Assembly: GCF_024105735.1 (NCBI RefSeq)
Contig: NZ_JAAAML010000001.1
Span: forward strand, 860,895-924,894
Length of the DNA: 64,000 bases
Direction: 5' to 3'
Origin: Parahoeflea alexandrii
GTDB lineage: Bacteria; Pseudomonadota; Alphaproteobacteria; Rhizobiales; Rhizobiaceae
Shown here in pieces: positions 57,452 through 64,000 of this stretch (within the stretch, counting starts at the first letter, position 1; every line of letters begins with the position of its first letter). The position numbers and the translations under genes were made by a program. A model generated the notes under the pieces. It was not told where the DNA came from, made no database searches, and worked only from the letters and a program-made list of their open reading frames with translations.

Positions 57452-59023
57452 GTGCTGCCGAACGAGGCCATCTCGACCCTCTGGGTGCTGGCCGTCGGGA
57501 TCAGCGTCGCGTTTCTGTTCGATTTCATGCTCAAGTTCGCCCGCGCTGCGCTGATCGACTACACCGGGCGCAAGATCGACCTGAAGATAGCCTATGTGCT
57601 GTTCCAGAAAGTCATGAACACCTCGCTTTCGGCCCGGTCGATGTCGACGGGCGAGTATGTCAGCCGGGTGTCGCAATACGAGTTCGTACGGGAATTCTTC
57701 ACATCGAACACGATCGCGACGATGATCGATACGTGCTTTGTGTTCATCTTCATCGCCGTGGTCTACTCGATCGGCGGCCCGCTCGCCTATGTGCCGGCAG
57801 TTGCGCTCGTTGCCGTGGTCATCATCGGGCTGGTTGCACAGACGCTGATCAGCCGCCGGGTCGCGGCGGCGGCCAACGAGGCGGCGCTGCGACAGTCGAT
57901 GCTGGTCGAGACCATCTACACGACAGAAACGGTCAAGGGACTGAGGGCCGAAGGCCTGCTGCTCAAGCGCTGGCGCGACCTGACCATCAACAGCTCGGCA
58001 ACCAACGAGCAGATCAAGAGCATCTCGGCCTTTGCGGTCAATGCCACGCAGTTCGTGCAGCAGCTTGTGACCGTCGGCATCATTCTGGTCGGGGCCTACC
58101 TGTTCCGCGAAGGCCATGTCACCACCGGCGCCATCATCGCCTCGGTGATCCTGTCAGGCCGTGCCGTCAGCCCGCTGGGGCAGCTGGCGATGACGCTGGC
58201 GCGGTTCCGCCAGGCGCTCCTGTCGCTCCGGATCCTCGACAAGATCATGGAGCAGCCCGAGGACACGCCGGAAGCATCCGGTTTCGTCAACCGGGTGATC
58301 GCGCGCGGCGATATCGCTTTTGAAAACGTTCATTTCCGTTACCCGCAGGCCGATCAGGATGCGCTCGATGGCCTGTCGTTTTCGATCCGCTCCGGCGAGA
58401 AGGTCGGTATCATCGGCCGTATCGGTTCGGGCAAGACCACCGTCGGGCGGCTGATGTCGCGGCTTTACCAGCCAAGCGAGGGCAGGGTGCTGATCGACGG
58501 CATCGACATGCAGCAGTTTCATCCCTCCGAAGTCCGCTCGGCGGTCGCCGTGGCGGGCCAGACCAGCGACCTGTTCTCGGGATCGGTCAAGGACAATCTG
58601 CTGATGGGCAACCCGAACGCCTCGGATGAGGATCTGATCGCGGTCTCGCGCAAGGTCGGCATCGAATCCTTCGTTGCGCGGCATCCGCGCGGCTTCGACA
58701 TGCAGGTCGGTGAAAACGGCGGCAATCTTTCGGCCGGGCAGAAGCAGTCGGTCGCCATTGCGCGGCTGCTGCTGGCCGATCCGAAGATCATCTTCCTGGA
58801 CGAGCCTTCGGGAGCCATGGACCTGGCCAGCGAACGTCACCTGATCGGCTGCCTGCGGCAGGCGATCGCGCCGGACGTGACGCTGATTCTCTCCACCCAC
58901 CGCTACAGCATGCTCGACCTGATCGACCGGCTGATCGTCATCGAGAACGGCAAGCTGATCGCCGACGGTCCCAAGGAACAGGTGATCGCGGCGCTGCAAC
59001 GCAAATCGAACGGGATCCAGTGA
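57452..59023 (+). CDS. C-terminal part of the LapB-like ABC exporter
   Basis: The 523-aa frame after the TAG can start at GTG 57452, two codons downstream. It has the remaining membrane helices and a full ATPase: Walker A GRIGSGKTT, Q-loop, signature NLSAGQKQS, Walker B IIFLDEPSGAMD and the His-switch STHRYS. No good ribosome site precedes the GTG. It could be made as a half-protein, but helix 1 would be missing. Confidence 0.75.
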   Translation: MLPNEAISTLWVLAVGISVAFLFDFMLKFARAALIDYTGRKIDLKIAYVLFQKVMNTSLSARSMSTGEYVSRVSQYEFVREFFTSNTIATMIDTCFVFIFIAVVYSIGGPLAYVPAVALVAVVIIGLVAQTLISRRVAAAANEAALRQSMLVETIYTTETVKGLRAEGLLLKRWRDLTINSSATNEQIKSISAFAVNATQFVQQLVTVGIILVGAYLFREGHVTTGAIIASVILSGRAVSPLGQLAMTLARFRQALLSLRILDKIMEQPEDTPEASGFVNRVIARGDIAFENVHFRYPQADQDALDGLSFSIRSGEKVGIIGRIGSGKTTVGRLMSRLYQPSEGRVLIDGIDMQQFHPSEVRSAVAVAGQTSDLFSGSVKDNLLMGNPNASDEDLIAVSRKVGIESFVARHPRGFDMQVGENGGNLSAGQKQSVAIARLLLADPKIIFLDEPSGAMDLASERHLIGCLRQAIAPDVTLILSTHRYSMLDLIDRLIVIENGKLIADGPKEQVIAALQRKSNGIQ

Positions 59024-60315
59024 TGCGCGCGATGGAGCAGGATACGCCGCCGGCATTGTCGCGTTACATCGTGTGGGTCTGCCTTTTGTTGGTGGTGTCG
59101 TTCCTGGTGTGGGCGGCATGGGCGCGGGTTGACGAGATCTCGCGCGGCGACGGCAAGGTGATCCCGCTTTCCAAGACGCAAGTTGTGCAGTCGAGTGAAC
59201 CCGGCGTGGTGCAGGAAATCGCGGTGACGATCGGTCAGCTGGTCGAAAAGGGCGACCTGCTGATCCGGCTGGACAGTTCCGGCAATCTGGCTTCGCTCGG
59301 CGAATCCCAGGCCCGCTACGATGCGCTGCAGGCGCGGATCGCGCGGCTGGAACTGGAGATCGACGACCTGTTCGATACCGAGTTCGTCTGCCCGGAGCAG
59401 ACCAGGCGGGTGTCGCAGGGGATCTGTGACAACGAGGCCAGCCTGCTCGATGCGCGGCGGGAAAACTATCTCAACAAGCTGCAGGTGCTCGAGGCCAGGC
59501 AGCAGCAGCGGCTGGACGAGATCGGCGAGGCCAAATCCAATGTCGAACAGACCGATCTGGTCATCCAGGCGATGCTCAACGAGCGTGACAAGATCGCACC
59601 GCTGGTCGAACGCAGGCTGCATCCCGAAATCGACCTGTTGCGGCTCGACCGCGAGATCGCCCAGCAGCAGGGTCAGCGCGTCAATGTCAACCAGAGCCTG
59701 AAGCGGCTGGAAAGCGCGCTGCGCGAGGCGGAGCTCCAGGTTCAGGAACTGGATTCGCAGTTCAAACAGGAGGCCCGCCGCGAGCTCGGCGATACGCTGG
59801 CCGAGGTCAGCGTGCTCGAGGCAACACTGACCGGTGCCCAGGACAGGGTTCGCCGCACCGACATCGTTTCGCCTGTGGACGGCATCGTCAACACGCTGGA
59901 AGTCAACACGATCGGGGCGTTCCTGCAACCCGGATCGGTGGTGGCCGGCGTTGTTCCGGTCACCGACACGCTGCTGGTCGAGGCGCGGATTTCGCCCAAG
60001 GACGTGGCCTTCGTGCAGCCCGGGCAGAAGGCGCTGGTCAAGCTCACAGCCTATGATTTCTCGGTCTATGGCGGTCTCGATGGCTCGGTGTCGAACATCT
60101 CCGCCGACAGCATCGTCAACCCGGATACCGGCGAGACCTATTACCAGGTCCTGGTCCAGACCGGAGATTCACAGCTCGGCAAGGGCAACGTCAAGCACGC
60201 CATCCGGCCCGGCATGATCGCCTCGGTGGAAATCCTGACCGGGGAAAAATCAGTTCTCGATTATCTCATCAAACCGCTGAGCAAGGCACGCTACGAAGCC
60301 TTGACCGAGCGCTGA
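59023..60315 (+). CDS. HlyD/LapC-family membrane fusion protein
   Basis: The 430-aa adaptor has one membrane helix (RYIVWVCLLLVVSFLVWAAW), lipoyl-like halves flanking long coiled coils (about 90-270), and the beta-barrel motif SPVDGIVNTLEVNTIGAF. Together with the ABC exporter and TolC-like protein it forms a type I secretion system. Overlaps the ABC gene by one base; GTG 59020 is an alternative start. Confidence 0.9.
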   Translation: MRAMEQDTPPALSRYIVWVCLLLVVSFLVWAAWARVDEISRGDGKVIPLSKTQVVQSSEPGVVQEIAVTIGQLVEKGDLLIRLDSSGNLASLGESQARYDALQARIARLELEIDDLFDTEFVCPEQTRRVSQGICDNEASLLDARRENYLNKLQVLEARQQQRLDEIGEAKSNVEQTDLVIQAMLNERDKIAPLVERRLHPEIDLLRLDREIAQQQGQRVNVNQSLKRLESALREAELQVQELDSQFKQEARRELGDTLAEVSVLEATLTGAQDRVRRTDIVSPVDGIVNTLEVNTIGAFLQPGSVVAGVVPVTDTLLVEARISPKDVAFVQPGQKALVKLTAYDFSVYGGLDGSVSNISADSIVNPDTGETYYQVLVQTGDSQLGKGNVKHAIRPGMIASVEILTGEKSVLDYLIKPLSKARYEALTER

Positions 60316-60340
60316 GAACCTATGGAGAGCCCCGCGCGCG

Positions 60341-60937
60341 ATGTCTGATCCAGATCCGTTCAAGCCTCATTTCAGGGCGATCAACTCCGGCGGAAAGCGC
60401 CGGGGCTTTCGCCTGGAAGGCGTGTTCTGGAAGGCGCTGGACGCGGTCACCCGCAGCGAAGGCGTGTCTGTGGCCGAATACATCTCGAAACTCAACGATG
60501 TCCGCACCGGCGACAACGGGCTGAGTTCGCATCTGCGGGCCTCGATCATGCAGCGTGTGCTTGAGCAGCATGAACGCTTGCGGGACCGGTTCAGCAAGTT
60601 CAATTCGAAGACCATCGTCGCAGCCTGTCCGGTGCCGGGGTTCATCATTTCGGTGGACAAGCGGATCCTCTACCAGAACAGCGGCTTCCTTATGTATCTG
60701 CAGACCCGGTTCACCGGTCTGGACAGCGTCGAGGCGTTGAGCAACATCAAGCTTACGCTGGAGTCTCCGCTGATCGACATGATCGAGGAAATGAAGCGCG
60801 ACAGCAGCCGTCCCAAATACACCGGGTTCACGGTCGGCTATGGCGAGCGCCGCCTGCGCGGGCGGCTGAGCATGGCACTGGCGCCGGACATGGACGACCC
60901 GCCCGCGGCGATCGCCTTTGTCTCCGGTCCCGCCTGA
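60341..60937 (+). CDS. Ribbon-helix-helix (RHH_4-like) protein with C-terminal sensor-like domain
   Basis: The 198-aa protein has residues 20-80 like the RHH_4 family (RGFRLEGVFWKALDAVTRSE...LSSHLRASIMQRVLEQHERL). The C-terminal half (VPGFIISVDKRILYQNSGFL onward) looks like a small PAS-like fold. It lies 25 bp after the adaptor gene and could regulate the locus; this is inference. Confidence 0.7.
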   Translation: MSDPDPFKPHFRAINSGGKRRGFRLEGVFWKALDAVTRSEGVSVAEYISKLNDVRTGDNGLSSHLRASIMQRVLEQHERLRDRFSKFNSKTIVAACPVPGFIISVDKRILYQNSGFLMYLQTRFTGLDSVEALSNIKLTLESPLIDMIEEMKRDSSRPKYTGFTVGYGERRLRGRLSMALAPDMDDPPAAIAFVSGPA

Positions 60938-61006
60938 CGAGCCTCATCGGCGGGGAGCGGTGCTCGGTTTCACCGGCTTTGGCGTAGCGGCCGGGGGGCC
61001 GCCGTA

Positions 61007-62107
61007 TCAGAAGCCCGCGCCCGGCGCGATGCTTGCGATGTTTTTAAGCGAGGCTGTGAGGTTTTGCTTTCCGCCCTTGTAGCCGAAGACATAGTTGGCA
61101 GTGCCTGAGAGCGAGAACAGCGGTGCGTAGCTGCGCTTTGCGGTGTCGGTCTCGACGGCATCGGTCATGTTGTCGAGGATGAGGGTGCGGTCTTCCAGGG
61201 TGACGGAGAGTACGGCGTGGAACAGGCGGCGGCTTGTGTCCTTGACGACGACGATCTCCATGGCGTTCACCGGCACGCCGAGCCTTGCGAGTACCGCCAT
61301 CTTGAGGATGGCGTAGTCCTCGCAGTCGCCGCTTGCGCGGCCGAGCGTCTCGTTAGGTGTCGACCACTGGTCGAGACGGCCGTGGGTTTCCTCGTCGGTG
61401 CGGTAGGTGACGAGGGTGTTGACGGAAGCCGAGACGTGGCGGAGCTGGGCGGTGATGTCGGCACCGCCGAGATCGAGGCGGTCGGCGAGGTCAGCACAGC
61501 TGTTGATGCAGATGGCGGAGGCGCCGGTGCTTGCCGCATTGCGGATCAGGCCCGAGATGCGGGCGCCGCTGCCGATCTTGCCGAAGCGGATGCGGTGGGC
61601 GCCGAACAGCGGCCGGTCCTGGCGGATGGTGCGGCTGACGGCCTGGCTTGTGGCCTGATAACTGGTGGCCTGATAACTGGTGGCCTGATAACTGGTGGCC
61701 TGAGAACTGGTGTCCCGCCTGGCGGCCCGGGTTGCGGGGCGGGGCGCGGGGACGGGGATCGAGGCGGTGGTGATCCGGTCGCGGGGTGCGAGAGCTGCGA
61801 AACCGGAAAGCGGGGCGCGCTCGGGGGCGATGTTGCTGGCTGCGGCATGGGCAAACCGGTCCAGGCCAAGCGGCTCGAGACCGGCCTGTGTCAGGCGCAG
61901 GGTGGTGACGCGGTGGGCGGAAAGCAGCCATTGCGGAGCGGGGACCCCGGTCTCGGCCAGAATGACCGGCGTGGCGGCGGGGGATGAGACCTGGAGTTGT
62001 GCCTTGGGTTCGGCGTAGACATTGGCCTGTGCTGCGGTGGCACAGAACAAAGAGAATGCAATTGCAGTATTTCTGAGAGTTACTGTCTCTTTTGCAAAGC
62101 TATACAT
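61007..62107 (-). CDS. LapG-like transglutaminase-like cysteine protease (BTLCP)
   Basis: The 366-aa exported protein has a signal peptide, a low-complexity region with four TSYQA-type repeats near 133-153, and a C-terminal BTLCP domain with ASGDCEDYAILK (Cys), RRLFHAVLSV (His) and LILDNMT (Asp). LapG cleaves the N-terminus of LapA-type adhesins in the periplasm and is held off by LapD at high c-di-GMP; no lapD is in the window. GGGAAGG lies upstream of its start. Confidence 0.88.
   Translation of the reverse strand: MYSFAKETVTLRNTAIAFSLFCATAAQANVYAEPKAQLQVSSPAATPVILAETGVPAPQWLLSAHRVTTLRLTQAGLEPLGLDRFAHAAASNIAPERAPLSGFAALAPRDRITTASIPVPAPRPATRAARRDTSSQATSYQATSYQATSYQATSQAVSRTIRQDRPLFGAHRIRFGKIGSGARISGLIRNAASTGASAICINSCADLADRLDLGGADITAQLRHVSASVNTLVTYRTDEETHGRLDQWSTPNETLGRASGDCEDYAILKMAVLARLGVPVNAMEIVVVKDTSRRLFHAVLSVTLEDRTLILDNMTDAVETDTAKRSYAPLFSLSGTANYVFGYKGGKQNLTASLKNIASIAPGAGF
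61651..61710 (-). repeat. Four tandem 15-bp repeats in the LapG-like gene
   Basis: TGGCCTGATAACTGG is repeated at 61651, 61666 and 61681, with a one-base variant at 61696. The unit is 15 bp (five codons), so copy-number changes keep the frame. It lies in the linker between signal peptide and protease domain. Confidence 0.9.
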
Positions 62108-62437
62108 CTTTTTGGCCTTCCCCGTTTGTTGGGAGAAGACTACTCAAATAAACATAAGATCTTAGAAACAAACAGAACTAACGAAACCGGTGTTGTTTCG
62201 ATAAAAATTGATTCAATTTTCTTGAAAGAGCTTCGGATCGATTCCGGCGGTCAAAACGGCAGGTTGCAGTATGTGCATTACCGTTTTCTAAAAAGCATAT
62301 AATGATATGCAATAGGATTAACCATGAGTTTATTAATTTCCAGATCGCATATGAGTGTATTCATTTTCGATTCAAAGTAATTGTTGACGAAATACTAAGT
62401 GGTTAAGGATGGGTGAATTCTGTTTGGGAGTCCTGTC
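62108..62437. other. AT-rich divergent intergenic region between protease and adhesin
   Basis: The 330 bp are markedly AT-rich with no gene. It must contain promoters for both the LapG-like gene (leftward) and the adhesin (rightward). AT-rich islands of this kind are bound by nucleoid repressors (MucR/Ros type in alphaproteobacteria), but no specific site can be named. Confidence 0.55.
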
Positions 62438-64000
62438 ATGATTGAAGACCGCGGCCTTGATACTTCGGAAACCATTATCGAAAACGCAGATGCCGACAGC
62501 GGCATGGATGCGGTTTTGCTGGCCCAGGCCGACACCGGTACCGACCCGGCGGGCACTCCTCCATCCGATCCTTCCGCATCCGGCGGAGCGCCGGGGATCA
62601 GCGTGATCGTTCCTGACGCCGACAACCGCGTCACGCTGGCCGCCAGCGCCAGCATCGAGGACATCCAGCTCGACGGCAACGACCTGCTGCTGGTTCAGCC
62701 GGACGGTTCCCAGATCCGGATCATCGGCGGCGCACTGAGCGTGCCGACCTTCGTCATCGGCGACATCGAGGTGCAGCAGGAGGTGCTGGTTGCGGCGCTG
62801 GAAACCAGCGGCTTCAACGTCGCGGCAGGCCCCGGCAACACGCTTTCGGTCTCGCCGCAGTCACCGACAGGTTCGGGCGGAGAATTCGAGGATTCGAGCG
62901 GTGCCTCCATTGCCGGCGACGGGCTGGAGACTCTGGGCCTGCTGGGTGACACTTCGGGTGGCGGAGATGGCGGAGCCGCAGCCGCGTTCGACGAGGACAC
63001 CGGCAACATCGCTTCGGTGCTGACCGGCGGCGTTTCAACCGGCGGCATCGTCGAATCGGTCGACAATCCGGGCGGCGTGGACGCTGATCCTGTTGCCGCC
63101 ACCGGCTCGATCACCTTCTTTGATCCGGATTTCGGCGAGACCCGCACCGCGGAAATTGCAGCGAGCAACGTGGTCTCCCAGGTGCTCAAGAGCGGTGGCT
63201 CGCTCACCGCCGCACAGCTTGATGCGTTGCTCGCCGGCTTCAGCCTCGACACGCCCGGCGGGATCACCGTCGAATCGACCACGGCTGCAGGCGGCTCGAT
63301 CGACTGGACCTACCAGGTCGGCAATGCTGCCGTCGATTTCCTCGCCGCGGGCGATGTTATCACGCTGTCTTTCGACGTGCAGATCAATGACGGCATCTTC
63401 ACCGTGACGCAGACGGTGACGGTCACGGTTACCGGCACCAACGACGTTCCGGTGATCGAGGGGGCCACGAATCCGGCTGCGATCCTGGAGGTCGCCGGCG
63501 ACAGCTCGACGCAGGACATCCCGGCGACGGTCGGCACCATCACCATCACCGACCAGGACCTTGGCGACACGCTGACGGTCACGGTGACCGGCGATGCGAC
63601 CGCCAACTACAACGGCACCGGCACGGTTCCCGCCGAGGACTCGGTCGATGTCGCAGCCCTGATCGCCGAGGGCGCGATCAGCTTCGATGCGCTTATCTCC
63701 GACGGCGAGACCCAGACCATCAACTGGACCTGGGATCCGGCCGCCGCCGATCTCGACTGGCTGCGCGAAGGCGAGAACCTTGTGCTGACCTATGTCGCCC
63801 AGGTCGATGACGGCCAGGGCAATGTCGGCGCCCAGAACCTGGTGATCACCATCACCGGCACCAACGACGTTCCGGTGATCGAGGGGGCCACGAATCCGGC
63901 TGCGATCCTGGAGGTCGCCGGCGACAGCTCGACGCAGGACATCCCGGCGACGGTCGGCACCATCACCATCACCGACCAGGACCTTGGCGACACGCTGACG
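62438..64000 (+). CDS. Start of a giant LapA/VCBS-type repeat adhesin (runs off window)
   Basis: The ATG at 62438 follows GGGAG. The first 520 residues are open to the window edge: an acidic N-terminus, a BapA/LapA-prefix-like beta domain (DNRVTLAASASIEDIQLDGN then DLLLVQPDGSQIRIIGGALS) and then VCBS/cadherin-like modules with VTGTNDVPVI. A candidate LapG cut is in NVAAGPG near residue 130. Length and C-terminal secretion signal are outside the window. Confidence 0.85.
   Translation, partial: MIEDRGLDTSETIIENADADSGMDAVLLAQADTGTDPAGTPPSDPSASGGAPGISVIVPDADNRVTLAASASIEDIQLDGNDLLLVQPDGSQIRIIGGALSVPTFVIGDIEVQQEVLVAALETSGFNVAAGPGNTLSVSPQSPTGSGGEFEDSSGASIAGDGLETLGLLGDTSGGGDGGAAAAFDEDTGNIASVLTGGVSTGGIVESVDNPGGVDADPVAATGSITFFDPDFGETRTAEIAASNVVSQVLKSGGSLTAAQLDALLAGFSLDTPGGITVESTTAAGGSIDWTYQVGNAAVDFLAAGDVITLSFDVQINDGIFTVTQTVTVTVTGTNDVPVIEGATNPAAILEVAGDSSTQDIPATVGTITITDQDLGDTLTVTVTGDATANYNGTGTVPAEDSVDVAALIAEGAISFDALISDGETQTINWTWDPAAADLDWLREGENLVLTYVAQVDDGQGNVGAQNLVITITGTNDVPVIEGATNPAAILEVAGDSSTQDIPATVGTITITDQDLGDTLT
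63431..64000 (+). repeat. Identical 147-bp segments of adjacent adhesin repeat modules
   Basis: Bases 63431-63577 and 63854-64000 are identical over all 147 visible bases, spaced 423 bp (141 codons). This marks tandem modules under concerted evolution. The second copy is cut by the window edge, so the identity may extend further. Confidence 0.95.

Larger units (their letters stand above)
56906..59023 (+). pseudogene. LapB-like type I secretion ABC transporter interrupted by amber codon
   Basis: Read through the TAG at codon 180, the gene would encode 705 residues: a C39-like domain, six membrane helices and an ATPase domain. A single-base change from TAC/TAT to TAG explains the break. It may be a recent inactivation, a sequencing error, or an amber read through by suppression. 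If inactive, the adjacent adhesin cannot be exported by this system. Confidence 0.7.

Noticed and set aside
61651..61710. CRISPR or integration repeats
   Set aside because: The 15-bp units are in tandem without spacers and lie in a coding frame of the LapG-like gene.
61997..62302. Plus-strand 101-codon frame between protease and adhesin
   Set aside because: It is mostly the complement of the LapG-like signal region plus AT-rich intergenic DNA, with no ribosome site.

Overview
The window is a GC-rich (about 60%) alphaproteobacterial chromosome segment, probably from a Rhizobiales (Hyphomicrobiales) member. This is inferred from GapR-, GcrA- and DnaA-like phage genes that only make sense against an alphaproteobacterial host, rhizobial-style palindromic intergenic repeats, and a LapG/BTLCP-type surface-adhesin locus. 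It has three parts: a left host flank (1-6968), a complete-looking 47.8-kb Mu-unrelated, contractile-tailed prophage (7000-54803), and a right host flank (54804-64000).

Left flank: a repeat-rich, gene-poor stretch with one exported lysine-rich coiled-coil protein, then YARHG, small membrane, DUF922 metalloprotease-like, EEP phosphohydrolase, NUDIX and PhzF-family genes, and a tRNA-Lys(CTT) gene with a recognisable promoter. The tRNA is the attachment site: its last 45 nt plus five T (50 bp) are repeated exactly at the far end of the prophage.

Prophage, leftward early operon (10865 to 7147): PAPS-reductase-like protein, DEDD exonuclease, a small membrane protein, a Lar-like zinc-ribbon protein, an unknown, an excisionase-like protein and a tyrosine integrase. 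It is read from a promoter overlapping two operators. The repressor (S24/LexA-type) and a Cro-like gene are divergent around two more copies of the same operator, and the Cro-like mRNA is predicted to be leaderless. The rightward early region (11701-28467) is a long chain of genes with 1- to 4-bp overlaps: RusA resolvase, Sak4-like ATPase, GapR, SSB-like DUF669, phosphoribosyltransferase-like protein, a Cas4-like protein lacking its catalytic E-x-K, a beta sliding clamp, SNF2-type helicase, DNA methyltransferase, HNH-like protein, second helicase, ParB-like protein, a stand-alone DnaA domain IV, GcrA, an NrdR-type zinc ribbon and a primase-polymerase/ATPase. It ends at an array of nine CACTTG repeats in AT-rich DNA that I propose as a replication origin. 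The collection of host-type replication and cell-cycle regulators (GapR, GcrA, DnaA-IV, sliding clamp) is the most striking content.

Prophage late region (29091-54418): a NusG-like antiterminator, terminase, portal, capsid, connectors, DUF3383 sheath, tube, tail chaperone with a T7 slippery site and -1 extension, tape measure, baseplate, fibres and a lysis cassette with overlapping spanin genes. Two opposite-strand cargo units lie inside it: a secreted SNase-like nuclease with a zinc-ribbon membrane protein, and small membrane proteins near the end.

Right flank: a type I secretion/adhesin locus, with a TolC-like outer membrane protein, a LapB-like ABC exporter interrupted by an in-frame TAG, a HlyD/LapC-like adaptor, a ribbon-helix-helix protein, a divergent LapG-like cysteine protease and the start of a giant repeat adhesin that runs off the window. 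No rRNA, IS element or CRISPR array was seen.
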